A stretch of 64,000 bases of DNA, taken from the NCBI RefSeq assembly GCF_017352155.2, contig NZ_CP071462.1:1674001-1738000 (forward strand), given 5' to 3'. The position numbers and the translations under genes were made by a program. This stretch comes from Haloterrigena alkaliphila. Lineage in GTDB: Archaea > Halobacteriota > Halobacteria > Halobacteriales > Natrialbaceae. Shown one piece after another: positions 13,772-23,229 of this stretch (within the stretch, counting starts at the first letter, position 1; the number at the start of each line of letters is the position of its first letter). The notes under the pieces were generated by a model that saw nothing but the letters and a program-made list of their open reading frames with translations, searched no databases and was not told the origin of the DNA.

Positions 13772-15943
13772 CTACGGCGCCGGCGCCTCGCCGTCGTAGG
13801 CGTCGTGGTCGCCGTAGAAGTTGAGCATCGCGAACTTCAGCTTCTCGGGGGCGAGATCGATCAGTTCCTCGCGCTCTTCGTGGGGGAAGGTGCCGTTGAC
13901 GCTGTAGCGGCCGAGATCCGACTTCGCGGAGCGCGAGTAGCGACTGTCGAGCAGCGCGCGGACGCCGACGTCCTCGGGAGAGCGGAGCACGCGGCCCAGC
14001 GCCTGTCTGGTCTTCCGAACGGTGGGAATCTCGACCGCGTAGCGCCAGCCCGTCTCGGTCCCCTCGAAGGCCGCGTCGTAGGCCTCCTGGACCGCCTCGG
14101 CGCGGTCGTCCAGGTGGGGGTAGGGGACGCCGACGACCAGCACCGTGTGGGCGTCGTCGCCGTCGAAACTGACGCCTTCCGCCAGCGTGCCCCAGAGGGA
14201 GGTACAGAGCACGGCGCCGTCGGCCGCGACGAACTCCTGGCGAATCTCCTCGACGGACGTTCCCGGTTCGTCCAGATAGACCGTCTTCTCGATGAGCCCC
14301 TCGAGTCGGTCGGCGTACCGCCCGGCCTCGCCGTAGTTGGGGAAGAAGGCGAGCGTGTTCCCCGGCGTCATCCGGACGGCGTCGCGTATGGTGTCGGTGA
14401 CCCGTTCTTGCACCGCGGGGTCGTCGCGATCCGACGCGAACAGCGGCGGCGTCTCCACGGCGTAGGTGCGGCGCTTCTCCTCGGGGAACTGGAGCCCGTA
14501 GGCCATCGTGACGGGGTCCTCGAGCCCCAGCACGTTCTCGGTGACCTCGAAGGGCTGGAGCGTCGCGCTCATCAGCACCGTCGCGTACACCTCCTCGAAC
14601 AGTCGGCCCGTCACCTGTCGCGGGAGACAGGAGTACAGTTCCGCGCGGCCGTAGATTTCGTCCGTGCCGGCGTCGCGGGTCACGGTGACGACCGGGTACA
14701 GCCCCTCCGCGGAGCCCTCGTTCATCCAGGCGCTGACGAACGCCGCGGCCTGCAGGGTCTGACACTCCGTGCGCGTCGCGGTCTCGCCCTCCCGATACGC
14801 TTCCTCGTACTGCTCGTCTAGCTCCTGGCCGAGTTTCATCGCGGCCTCGAGGTCGTCCTCGATCCCCCGCCCGGAGTAGCGCTGGAGAAACTCGAGCGTG
14901 AGGTCGTCCTTCCGGCCCTCGTTGGCGATGGAGACGTCCTCCCAGTTCTCGCCGATGCGCTCGCGCTCGCCGAAGCCGAAGGAGTCCTCGTAGGTCTCGA
15001 CCAGCGCGCGGTGGAACGCCGAGAGCACGTTCGCGGCGTCCTCCGAGCGGGGGTCGTCGGTGTCGGCCAATTCGTCTAGCGCAGAGTCGAACGTCCGCTC
15101 GGAACAGGTTCGCGTCGCGTGCTCGCGGGCGGCGTCCTCGACGTTGTGGGCCTCGTCGAAGACGGCGATCACGTCCTCCGGGTCGCGGCCGAGCCAGCGG
15201 AAGAACTGCTCTCGAATGGTGGAGTCGAGCAGGTGGTGGTAGTTGCAGACGACCAGATCGACCCCCTCGATCCCCTCCTTCAGGAGTTCGTAGCCGCAGA
15301 ATTGCTGATTCTCGGCGTGCTCGTAGATCTCGTCGGGGGTGCGGACGTCCTCGAAGAGCCACGCGAAGAAGTCGTCCGTGTCTTCGGTCAGGTTGTTCCG
15401 GTAGTAGTCGCAAACGTTCTGCTCCTCGAGATCGTCCAGTCGCTCCTCGATAGACTCGAGTTCGTCCATCACCGCCGAGCGGGCGTCGGCCGCGCCGCCG
15501 TCGCCCTCCTGGCTCTCGGCGAGGAGTTCGCGCTGGCGGCGCTCGAGTTGCCGTTTGTCGCGTTCGGCGTCGACGACGGCGCGGGTGTTGTCCCGCAGGG
15601 CCTGACACTCCTCGTAGCCGACGTCGATGTGGCACATCGACGACTTTCCTTTGAACACGATCGCGCGAATGTCCTCTTCGCGGGTGATCGCGCGGGCTTC
15701 GGCGACGAACTGGCGCATCTGCTGGTGGACGTTGGTCGTGATGACGACCGTCTTGTCGTGCTCGCGGGCCACGTCGAGGGCCGGCACGAGCGACGAGAGG
15801 GTCTTGCCGGTCCCGCAGGCCCCCTCGAAGAGGACGTTCTGTCCCCGGTGGAGGGAGTTGTGGATGCGGTCCATCGCCTCGCGCTGGTTCTCGTACGGCT
15901 GGTCGTACGGGAAAAAGCGCATGTACCCGGCAGTCTCGGACAC
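13772..15943 (-). CDS. XPD/Rad3-like (DinG-type) ATP-dependent DNA helicase
   Basis: This superfamily 2 helicase of 723 residues has a Walker A motif (GACGTGKT, 41-48), DEAH at 263-266 and a C-terminal ALGRVLRSPED motif VI. Four cysteines (C104, C113, C178, C216) between motifs I and II match the iron-sulfur domain of XPD-type helicases. The expected role is DNA repair or unwinding of damaged or structured DNA. The longest start is GTG 15943. The ATG at 15922 (MRFFPYDQ) is also plausible. It is a lone gene. Confidence 0.92.
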   Translation of the reverse strand: MSETAGYMRFFPYDQPYENQREAMDRIHNSLHRGQNVLFEGACGTGKTLSSLVPALDVAREHDKTVVITTNVHQQMRQFVAEARAITREEDIRAIVFKGKSSMCHIDVGYEECQALRDNTRAVVDAERDKRQLERRQRELLAESQEGDGGAADARSAVMDELESIEERLDDLEEQNVCDYYRNNLTEDTDDFFAWLFEDVRTPDEIYEHAENQQFCGYELLKEGIEGVDLVVCNYHHLLDSTIREQFFRWLGRDPEDVIAVFDEAHNVEDAAREHATRTCSERTFDSALDELADTDDPRSEDAANVLSAFHRALVETYEDSFGFGERERIGENWEDVSIANEGRKDDLTLEFLQRYSGRGIEDDLEAAMKLGQELDEQYEEAYREGETATRTECQTLQAAAFVSAWMNEGSAEGLYPVVTVTRDAGTDEIYGRAELYSCLPRQVTGRLFEEVYATVLMSATLQPFEVTENVLGLEDPVTMAYGLQFPEEKRRTYAVETPPLFASDRDDPAVQERVTDTIRDAVRMTPGNTLAFFPNYGEAGRYADRLEGLIEKTVYLDEPGTSVEEIRQEFVAADGAVLCTSLWGTLAEGVSFDGDDAHTVLVVGVPYPHLDDRAEAVQEAYDAAFEGTETGWRYAVEIPTVRKTRQALGRVLRSPEDVGVRALLDSRYSRSAKSDLGRYSVNGTFPHEEREELIDLAPEKLKFAMLNFYGDHDAYDGEAPAP

Positions 15944-16169
15944 GCTAGACGATCAGTTCCCGATACGATAAAAGCGTTCGTCTCGATTCGCCGTCGACTC
16001 CGCGTCGCCACCTGTTCTGTCACCGGAACGGGCGCCGGACCGGACGAGGGGGGTCGGCCGTCGGCGGCTTCTCACGAGTAGCCGCCCCGACCCGCCGCCC
16101 CGCCTCGGTCATCACCGGCCGGCTATCGCGCGGTACAGCGACAACCGTGTCGCGTCCCTCGCCTCAACC

Positions 16170-16580
16170 ATGGCCATCCCCGGGTACGATTCGAGCAACG
16201 TCGCGGAGTACACACTCGAGCACGTCGGCGCCCGCGTCGCCGTCGTCGCGGGCGTCGTCCCCGACGCGTTCGGCCTCGCGAAGAGCGGGGACGACCCGCC
16301 GGTCGACGCCCTCGGCGACCCCGTCGAACTGACGGCCGTCGAGGAACTGAAGGCCGTCGAGGCCGTCGAGATTACGCTCGTCTACGACCCCGGGAAGCTC
16401 CCGCCGGGCGCGAGTCCGACCGACGTGGCCGTCGCCGTGGAGACGGACGACGGATGGGAGCCGCTCGAGTCGACGGTCGATCTCGAGGAGACGACGGTGA
16501 CGGCACTCCTGAACGACCGGCCGCCGGGGCCGACGGTGGTGGCGGGGTACGACGACCGTTCCGGCGAGGCGACCGATTAA
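16170..16580 (+). CDS. 136-aa protein with a PGF-pre-PGF-like beta domain, function unknown
   Basis: The protein begins MAIPGYDSSNVAEY and has no signal peptide or membrane helix. The second half (VYDPGKLPPGASPTDVAV, GWEPLESTVDLEETTV) recalls the beta-sandwich repeats seen before PGF motifs in haloarchaeal surface proteins, a weak resemblance. Its stop overlaps that of the convergent CDF transporter by four bases. Confidence 0.6.
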   Translation: MAIPGYDSSNVAEYTLEHVGARVAVVAGVVPDAFGLAKSGDDPPVDALGDPVELTAVEELKAVEAVEITLVYDPGKLPPGASPTDVAVAVETDDGWEPLESTVDLEETTVTALLNDRPPGPTVVAGYDDRSGEATD

Positions 16581-17536
16581 CGGGTCGCATCCTGTACTTC
16601 CGGCTCGATGTAGATCCGCTGGAGTTGGTCGTCGTGCTCCGTCAACGCGCGCTCGAGTTCCGTGATGCGCTCGTTGATCTCCTCGGCGTCGAGAACCGGA
16701 TCGAACGCGATGTCGGCCGTGAGGAGCAGTTCCTCGGCACCGAAGTAGACGGTTCGGAGGTCGACGAGTTCGGTGACGCCCTCCCAGTCGGCGATGATCC
16801 GTCTGAGTTCGTCCTCGTCTTCCTTCGCGAGACTCTCGCCGAGGATGAGTCGCTTGTTCTCCACGGCGAGCGCGACGGCGAACCCCATGAGCATGATCCC
16901 GATGACGAGGGCGGAGCCGGCGTCGTAGACGGGATTTCCGGTGGTTCGGGTGAGGTAGACGCCGAAGAGGGCGATTCCGGCGCCCGCCAGCGCGATGGTG
17001 TCCTCGGTGAGCGCGGTCAGGGTCGTCACGTCGCTAGTCTTGCTGAACGCCTCGCGGAGGCTCGTCCAGCCGTGGTCGTCCATCTGGCGGCTGATTCCCT
17101 GATAGGCCTTCCAGAGCGCGTAGGACTCGAAGGCGATCGCCCCGAGCAACACCGCGTAGTTGACGTAGACCGGATCGAACGTCGCCCCGAGCAGCGTGAC
17201 GTCCTCGCTGGCGCGGTGGACGCCGCCCTCTCTCAACGCGCTCACGCCGTGACGGGCGCTCTCCCAGCCGGCGATGCCGAACAGCATGACGCTGACGAGG
17301 AGGCTGTAGAAGAACTGCGCCTTCCCGTGGCCGAACGGGTGGCTCCGGGTGGCCTCCTGGGCGCCGTACTTGATCCCGACGAGCAGGAATACCTGGTTGC
17401 CCGTATCCGAGACCGAGTGGTACGTCTCCGACAGCATCGCGGGACTACCCGTGAGCAGATATCCACCGAACTTCATGATCGCGATCGCGCCGTTCGCGAA
17501 CAGTGCGGCGAGGACGACGGAGGTGCTACTGGCCAT
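16577..17536 (-). CDS. cation diffusion facilitator (divalent metal efflux)
   Basis: This 319-residue CDF-family transporter has six hydrophobic segments. Metal-site residues are in helix II (HSVSD near residue 40) and helix V (LVIGIMLMGFAVA region), and a cytoplasmic ferredoxin-like C-terminal domain is present. It would exchange Zn or another divalent cation for protons at the cytoplasmic membrane. ATG 17536 is preferred over the GTG directly before it. The first metal pair reads H-x3-D, as in the family. Confidence 0.85.
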   Translation of the reverse strand: MASSTSVVLAALFANGAIAIMKFGGYLLTGSPAMLSETYHSVSDTGNQVFLLVGIKYGAQEATRSHPFGHGKAQFFYSLLVSVMLFGIAGWESARHGVSALREGGVHRASEDVTLLGATFDPVYVNYAVLLGAIAFESYALWKAYQGISRQMDDHGWTSLREAFSKTSDVTTLTALTEDTIALAGAGIALFGVYLTRTTGNPVYDAGSALVIGIMLMGFAVALAVENKRLILGESLAKEDEDELRRIIADWEGVTELVDLRTVYFGAEELLLTADIAFDPVLDAEEINERITELERALTEHDDQLQRIYIEPEVQDATR

Positions 17537-17687
17537 CACCGGGGACTACGGAGGGTCGATCCTAAAATGTAAGGCGCTCTAGAGCCGGTTTCTTCCGTCT
17601 CGAGCGATCTGGACGACTCTCGAACGATCCGGACGCCGGCGCGACCGCATCCGAAAGGGACCTGTCACCGACGGTCGAAGGGCGGCC

Positions 17688-18224
17688 ATGATCGCCATCT
17701 TCTCGGACACGCACAGCAGCGACGGCCACGAACTCGAGGGCGAGGCCCTGACCGCGGCCCGCGAGGCCGACGTCGTGATTCACGCCGGCGATTTCACGAG
17801 CGAGGCGGCCCTCGAGGCCTTCCAAGCCGAGTGCGGCCCGCTCTACGCCGTCCACGGCAACGCCGATAGCGCCGCCGTCCGGGAGCGCCTGCCGACGGCC
17901 CGCGTCGTCGAGGCCGGCGGCCTCCGGTTCGCCGTCACCCACCGCCGGGACGGCGGCGAGACGGGGCTGGCGATGTTCGGCCGCTCGCGGGACGCCGACG
18001 TCGTCGTCTTCGGCCACAGCCACCGGCCAACGGCCGTCGAGACCGAGGACGTTCTCCTGTTGAACCCCGGGAGCCACGCCGACCCGCGTGGAAACCGGCC
18101 GGGCTTCGCCGTGCTCGAGGCGCGCGCGGACGACGCGGGCGGCGGACTCGAGGGCGAGATTCGCGATCCGGACGGAACGCTCCTCGAGACGTTCGAACTC
18201 CCTGGGGCAGGAGCGGACGCGTAG
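17688..18224 (+). CDS. metallophosphoesterase (YfcE/MJ0936-type phosphodiesterase)
   Basis: The 178-residue protein shows every metal-binding motif of the family. These are DTH (7-9), GDF near 35, GNAD near 58, TH near 80, GHSH near 106 and NPGS near 123. Relatives hydrolyse phosphodiesters with Mn or Ni and are cytoplasmic. The start ATG 17688 begins directly at the first strand (MIAIFSDTHS). Confidence 0.9.
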   Translation: MIAIFSDTHSSDGHELEGEALTAAREADVVIHAGDFTSEAALEAFQAECGPLYAVHGNADSAAVRERLPTARVVEAGGLRFAVTHRRDGGETGLAMFGRSRDADVVVFGHSHRPTAVETEDVLLLNPGSHADPRGNRPGFAVLEARADDAGGGLEGEIRDPDGTLLETFELPGAGADA

Positions 18225-18279
18225 CGATTTCCCGTCGTCGTGTTGAACTTTATACGGGAACGGGAACGAACGCAGCCGT

Positions 18280-18645
18280 ATGAACGATCCCGATTGGAAA
18301 CTGGATCGGCGCGAGGGGGTGACGTTCGTCTCGGCGATCGTCACGAACACGCAAACGACGCCGCAACGGACCCGCCTCGAGAGCCGACTCGAGGGGCCGA
18401 CGTGGCCGCCGCGACGCGACGGGGCCACGCGCCCCGAGTGGAAGGACCACTGCTGGGAGGGGACCGTCGAACCGGGGCGCAGTCGAGGGATCGGCTTCGC
18501 CAGCCCCGCGCCGCCGGTGGAGCCGCCGGTCGAAATCGTCGCGGCGGAGCGTGCGACCGACGAGCCGACCCGATCGACCGACGACGTGATCGCCGGGTTG
18601 GACGGGTGGGCGCCACCAACCGACGTCCTCACGCGAGGGCCATGA
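18280..18645 (+). CDS. DUF7857-like haloarchaeal protein
   Basis: The 121-residue protein begins MNDPDWKLDRREGV and is rich in Arg, Pro and Trp in its first half. Its stop TGA overlaps the ATG of the MinD-like gene (ATGA), so the two are coupled. It matches, from memory, the DUF7857 family found beside MinD-like ATPases in haloarchaea. No catalytic motif is visible and its role is unknown. Confidence 0.6.
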   Translation: MNDPDWKLDRREGVTFVSAIVTNTQTTPQRTRLESRLEGPTWPPRRDGATRPEWKDHCWEGTVEPGRSRGIGFASPAPPVEPPVEIVAAERATDEPTRSTDDVIAGLDGWAPPTDVLTRGP

Positions 18646-19340
18646 TCGTCGCCGTCAGCGGCGGCAAGGGCGGCGTCGGCAAATCGACCGTCTCGGTAAA
18701 CCTCGGGCGAGAACTCGACGCCGTCGTCGTCGACGCGGATCTGGCGACTGCGGACCTCCCGCGCGGAATCGGGCCGGACCTCCACGACGTCCTCGCGAAC
18801 CGTGCCGATCCGCTCGAGGCCGTCGAATCGATCGGCCCGGTCAGGTTCCTTCCCTGCGGCCGGACCCTCGCCGGCGCCCGCGCAGCGGATCTGGACCGAT
18901 TTCCGCGGGTCGTCGAGCGACTCGAACGGGAGGCGGGCCGCGTCGTGATCGACTGTCCGGCGGGGCTGGCGCGTGACGTCGGCGTGCAACTCGAGACCGC
19001 CGACGTCGCGGTCCTGGTCACCGTCCCCTCCGAGGCGGCGATCGTCGACGCGCTCCGGACCCGACAGGTCGCGCTCGATCTCGAGACGCCGATCGCGTCG
19101 ATCGTCCTCAATCGGGCGACGGTCGACGAGACTGACGTCCTCGCGAACCGCGTCGAACGGACGTTCGGCGCACCGACGGCGGTGATTGAGGAGTTGCCGA
19201 CCGTTGACGATGCGATGGAACGGGGGCGTCCGGTCCGAGATGTTCACCCCGAGTGTCCGGCGATCGATGCGTTCGACGCCGTCGCAGAGTCGGTCGACCG
19301 CTACGCGACGCGACTCGCCGACGGACCCACCGTTCTCTGA
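18642..19340 (+). CDS. MinD/ParA-type ATPase
   Basis: The 232-residue P-loop protein has the deviant Walker A motif GGKGGVGKST at residues 7-16 with the signature lysine. A VVDADLATADL Walker A' region and VIDCPAG follow. It lacks an obvious C-terminal amphipathic helix, so membrane binding is uncertain. It may position something rather than the division site. The start ATG 18642 lies within a longer open frame and is chosen by the four-base overlap with the upstream gene. The downstream 200 bases hold a broken TFB fragment on the other strand. Confidence 0.85.
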   Translation: MIVAVSGGKGGVGKSTVSVNLGRELDAVVVDADLATADLPRGIGPDLHDVLANRADPLEAVESIGPVRFLPCGRTLAGARAADLDRFPRVVERLEREAGRVVIDCPAGLARDVGVQLETADVAVLVTVPSEAAIVDALRTRQVALDLETPIASIVLNRATVDETDVLANRVERTFGAPTAVIEELPTVDDAMERGRPVRDVHPECPAIDAFDAVAESVDRYATRLADGPTVL

Positions 19341-19344
19341 CTGA

Positions 19345-19487
19345 ACGACGCCCGCGAGATCGGCGACCGCCGCCTGCGTGACGTCGACGCCGTGATCGGA
19401 GGCCACCCGAATGCGACAGGCGGCTGCGACACCGCTCGGATTCTTTCCGCCGACGCGACCGCTCTCCAGCAACCACGTCGCATACTC
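19345..19487 (-). pseudogene. remnant of a transcription factor B (TFB) cyclin repeat
   Basis: On the minus strand the frame reads EYATWLLESGRVGGKNPSG, then VAAAC, a short degenerate stretch, and DVTQAAVADLAGV. The GK(N/S)PxGxAAA and TQxxVADxAGV elements are hallmarks of the second cyclin fold of TFB/TFIIB. A TGA at 19488-19490 closes the frame just upstream. At the other end the similarity stops where the MinD-like gene ends. No start, zinc ribbon or first cyclin repeat is present, so this is a fragment. Confidence 0.5.
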
Positions 19488-19546
19488 TCACGTCCGACTC
19501 TCGATGTCTGCCTCGAGGCCGTGATCGACACTCGAGGCGAGCGGCC

Positions 19547-21265
19547 TCAGAGAGCCATCTCGACGAGCCCGACCGTGAGCGCGTACAGGACCATCGAAGA
19601 GACCAGCGCGCGGCCGACGTGATAGCCGAAGAGGGCCCGATCGACGCCGTGTCGGAGGGCGATCGAGAGCGGGATCAGGATACAACACAGCGCGATCAGG
19701 TAGACTCCGACGACGACGGCCAGCGATTCGGCCGGGAAGGCGGCGGGATCGAACTCCGTCCCGGCACCCAGGTTCTCGCTGGACATCATCGCGGCCATCG
19801 CGATCGTCGCGCCGGCGACCAGCGGCCCGAAGTACGCCGCCGTGTTGTCGAGCGTTCCGGTCACCTGCTTCAGGCTCCGCTTGGTCCTGGCTTCGACCTC
19901 CTCGAGCTCCTCCAGGTGGTCGGCCATCGAGACGATCGCCCGGCCGGCGGGTTTCCCCTCGTCGGCGGCGATCGCCAGCAGCGCGGCCGTCCCGCGGGCT
20001 CGCGGACTGGGAACGTCCCGGAGCGCTCCGTACTCGCCGAGAAACGCCGCCTCGACGCCGGCGTGAAGGCGGCGCTGTACGCCGGCAGCGTGTTCGAACA
20101 CCGCGCCGGTCTCGGCGGGAACCCGCTCGGCCGCGAGTGCGATCGCCGACTCGACGGACTCGCCTTCCGCGACCTGTCGGCCGACGATGTAGAGGGCGTC
20201 CGTGAGGTGTTCCTCCACGTTCCGGACGTCGTTGCGGACCTCGAGGATCGGACCGAAGACGGCCAGCAGCGCGGCGCCGAGGGCGAGACCGATCGCCACG
20301 ATCGGGGCCAGATGGGCGAGCCCGACGGCGGTCGTGATCGCGTACCCGGCCACCCCCGCGAGGATTCCCCACAGGCCGCGCAGCCAGAGACGATCCGGAA
20401 CGTTGGGGTGGTCGCGACCGACCGTCGGCGGCGGGAACGCGACCGGACGGCGGACGAGCAGCCAGAGGCTCGCCGCGACGAGAATCCCCGGGAGCACGAC
20501 GTTGTACAGCAGGACGAAGATCCAGATGTTGATCGAGACGTCGGCGAGCATCGGCACGGCGGGGACGAGCGCGATCAGCGCCAGCGGGATCATGATCCCG
20601 AAGGCGAACAGGGCCGTCGTCGGTCCGCGAATGGCGGCGGTGAAATCGGCCATCTGGTTTCGCGTTCCGTTGAGGACCGCCGAGAGCGACCGATCGAGCG
20701 TTCGCACGCGCTCGCCCTCCGGCGCGTCCTGAGCGGACGCGAGCAGGTGTGCGGACCGTCGCAGCGCGGGGAACCACTCGGCCCACTCCGCGGTGAACGA
20801 TAGCAGCCCCGTGTCCGAGGTCCCGATCGACCGGTCGATGTGGGCCTCGAGACTGTCCGAGAGCGGCCCCTCGCCGGTGTCGGCGGCGAACCGCACCGCG
20901 CTCTCGAGAGCCGGCTGGACCTGCATCCGCAGGACCGCGCGCCCGATGAGGTTCGGCGTGTCGCCGAGGGCCTCCGTGCGGCGAAACGCCGCCTGCAGGT
21001 GGGGCAGCGAGTGCACGCCGTGGATCGCCGCCACGGGGATCACGAGCACGAAGAACAGAACGAACGTGATCGGTGCCGGCGTGAGCAACAGCGGCAGCGG
21101 CAGGAGGGCGCCGACGATGCCGGCGCCGTAGCCCGCACGGACGATCGTCTCGTCGTCGTGTGGCGATTCGATGAACGAGAGCGAGTCGACGAGTTCGTCG
21201 CTCCCGTCGACGTCGTAGGGGTACAGTGCGGCCAGATAGCCGATGAACTCCGTTAACAGCGCCAT
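19547..21265 (-). CDS. TadC/PilC-like inner membrane platform protein (T2SSF family)
   Basis: The 572-residue protein has two T2SSF-type halves, each with a cytoplasmic helical region and a group of hydrophobic helices (around residues 60-95, 220-285, 310-350 and the C-terminal 60 residues). It would form the membrane platform on which the adjacent ATPase acts to assemble pilin-like filaments. ATG 21265 lies seven bases after the ATPase stop, indicating one operon. The adjacent DUF7310/7311 genes point to a variant haloarchaeal type IV pilus system without its own prepilin peptidase here. Confidence 0.88.
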   Translation of the reverse strand: MALLTEFIGYLAALYPYDVDGSDELVDSLSFIESPHDDETIVRAGYGAGIVGALLPLPLLLTPAPITFVLFFVLVIPVAAIHGVHSLPHLQAAFRRTEALGDTPNLIGRAVLRMQVQPALESAVRFAADTGEGPLSDSLEAHIDRSIGTSDTGLLSFTAEWAEWFPALRRSAHLLASAQDAPEGERVRTLDRSLSAVLNGTRNQMADFTAAIRGPTTALFAFGIMIPLALIALVPAVPMLADVSINIWIFVLLYNVVLPGILVAASLWLLVRRPVAFPPPTVGRDHPNVPDRLWLRGLWGILAGVAGYAITTAVGLAHLAPIVAIGLALGAALLAVFGPILEVRNDVRNVEEHLTDALYIVGRQVAEGESVESAIALAAERVPAETGAVFEHAAGVQRRLHAGVEAAFLGEYGALRDVPSPRARGTAALLAIAADEGKPAGRAIVSMADHLEELEEVEARTKRSLKQVTGTLDNTAAYFGPLVAGATIAMAAMMSSENLGAGTEFDPAAFPAESLAVVVGVYLIALCCILIPLSIALRHGVDRALFGYHVGRALVSSMVLYALTVGLVEMAL

Positions 21266-21272
21266 CGATCGA

Positions 21273-23198
21273 TCACTCCTGCCCCCGATCCGCGTAGACC
21301 GCGGCGACCTCGGGTGGATTCGTTCGCCCGTCGGCTGCGAGCCTCGAGAGGAGTTCCGTCCGGTCCGCGATAGCCCGACGGACCGTCGCGTACTCCTCGG
21401 TCGACCTGGTGAGCCGATCGACGAGGTGGCTCTCGCCGCGGTCGATCCGGCCGGTCGGTGCGGCCTGCTCGCCGTCGAGTTCGTACAACGGTTCGAACCA
21501 GATGTCGTCGCCCTTGGCGATCACCTCCTCGATCCGGGCGACCCGCCGCTTCCGGCCGTTCGGCGTGCGGTAGGACTCGACGGTCACGACGAGGTCGGTC
21601 GCCCCGAACGAGGACGGTTCGACATCGAGGTCCGAGACGACCCGTTCGTAGATCTCGTCGGCGCCGTCGCCGTGGATCGTTCCGAGGACGGCGTTCGCGT
21701 TCGCGCCGACCCGCATCGCCTCGTAGAGGACCCGCGCTTCTTCCCCCCGAATTTCACCGAGGACGAGCGCTCCGTCTCCGAGCCGGAGCGCGGTCCGAAG
21801 GGCCGCTTCGGGGGTGATCTCCGGCCCGTCGCCGGTACCGGTCCGGAGCGCCTGAACGTCCCGATCGACGGCCTGTAGCGGCTCGACCGGGAGTTCCGGC
21901 GTGTCCTCGATCAGTACGGTTCGGGTTTCCGGCGGTAGTTCGTACAGCAACGTCCCCAGCAGCGTCGTCTTCCCCGATCCACGCGTCCCGGCGATCAGCG
22001 TCGCCGCGTTGCGTTCGATGGCGACGGAGAGAAACGCCGCGACCTCCGCGCTCATGGTGTCGTTGGCGACCAGACCGGGCAGCGTGAACCGATCGTCCGC
22101 TTCTTCGCGGAACGCGAACGCGACCCCCTCCGCGACGGGATCGGTGACGCCGGCGACGCGGACGCCGGTCCCGTTCTCGAGGGCCGCCGTCGCGTCGACC
22201 GTCGGGTTCGCCCGCGAGAACGCCCGCCCGCTCGTCCGGCGGACGCGAGACGCCAGCGCCTGCGCCCCGTCCGGCGTCAGGTGGATGTTCGTCGTCATCG
22301 ACTCGCCGTCGACGACGATCCGGATCGGGTTCTTCGAGACCGGCGAGGTGACGTAGACGTCGGTCACCCGCGGATCCGCGAAGAGGTCCTCGAGGACGCC
22401 GTATCCGTTCGTATGCTTCGACAGCACCCGCGTCAGGAGCGGATCCGCCGGTTCGTCCGTCGCGTACTCGATCGCCCGGGAGGCCGCGCGATCCCCCTCG
22501 ACGATCCCCTCCGCGATAGCCTCGTACCCCTCGACGAGGTGGTTCCGCTCCGGCTCCGAGAGCGTCCCGTCCACCACGTCGAGCGCGTACAGAGCGACGC
22601 CGTCCTCGCGCGAGTAGATTCGCGCTTCGCTGCCGGTCTCGAGGGTTTCGACGTCTCGGAGCCGCGCATCGTCGTCGATCCGTCGGTCCACGAAGTAGTG
22701 GCCGATCGTGAGGCCGACGGTCGACGTCAGCGCCGATCCGTAGCGGTCGATGTCAGCCGCGGCCTCGAGGAGCCCGGCGTCGACGGCGACGTCGGCGACC
22801 GGTCCGATCTGGCGCTCCAGTTCCGTGGCGACCTCGAGGGGATTTTCCGCGGCGGCCGCGGCCAACTCCTCGTCTCGATCGCCGAGCAGTCCGACGAACC
22901 GGCCGGCCGCGCCGAGCAGTTCGACGCCCAGTCGCTCGTACCGTCTCTCGATCCCGTTCGATCGCGTGACGATCGCCGACGCGTCGCGTTCGGTGAGCGC
23001 CTCGACGACGGTTCGCCGACAGGCCGCTACCGTCTCGAGGTCGCCGTCACAGTCGCTCGCGTCGACGACGAGGTGATCCTCGTCGAAGGACACGCGGCAC
23101 GCACACGGCGCCTTCGTCTGGTCTCCCCCGAGGAGCGATCCGAGACCGAGTTCGTCGAGAACTGATCGAAACGCGCTCGCGACCCCGTCCTGAGACAT
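21273..23198 (-). CDS. TadA/PilB-like type II/IV secretion ATPase
   Basis: The 641-residue cytoplasmic ATPase powers filament assembly. GTRGSGKTT (Walker A) is at about 404-412 and LGEIRGEEAR (Walker B region) near 480. The His box TIHGDGADEIYERV follows near 507. A large N-terminal domain precedes the motor. ATG 23198 (MSQDGVAS) is selected because a TTTAAA box sits 27 bp upstream. The upstream reading frame would include that promoter. The partner is the TadC-like platform gene immediately downstream. Confidence 0.9.
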   Translation of the reverse strand: MSQDGVASAFRSVLDELGLGSLLGGDQTKAPCACRVSFDEDHLVVDASDCDGDLETVAACRRTVVEALTERDASAIVTRSNGIERRYERLGVELLGAAGRFVGLLGDRDEELAAAAAENPLEVATELERQIGPVADVAVDAGLLEAAADIDRYGSALTSTVGLTIGHYFVDRRIDDDARLRDVETLETGSEARIYSREDGVALYALDVVDGTLSEPERNHLVEGYEAIAEGIVEGDRAASRAIEYATDEPADPLLTRVLSKHTNGYGVLEDLFADPRVTDVYVTSPVSKNPIRIVVDGESMTTNIHLTPDGAQALASRVRRTSGRAFSRANPTVDATAALENGTGVRVAGVTDPVAEGVAFAFREEADDRFTLPGLVANDTMSAEVAAFLSVAIERNAATLIAGTRGSGKTTLLGTLLYELPPETRTVLIEDTPELPVEPLQAVDRDVQALRTGTGDGPEITPEAALRTALRLGDGALVLGEIRGEEARVLYEAMRVGANANAVLGTIHGDGADEIYERVVSDLDVEPSSFGATDLVVTVESYRTPNGRKRRVARIEEVIAKGDDIWFEPLYELDGEQAAPTGRIDRGESHLVDRLTRSTEEYATVRRAIADRTELLSRLAADGRTNPPEVAAVYADRGQE

Positions 23199-23221
23199 GG
23201 CGACACTGGCCGCCCCTTCTG

Positions 23222-23229
23222 ATTTAAAT
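23222..23229 (-). promoter_or_regulatory. TATA box of the pilus ATPase gene
   Basis: ATTTAAAT is centred 27 bp upstream of the ATG at 23198. It lies inside the final codons-to-spacer gap after DUF7311, which suggests a separate leaderless transcript for the ATPase and platform genes. Confidence 0.55.
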
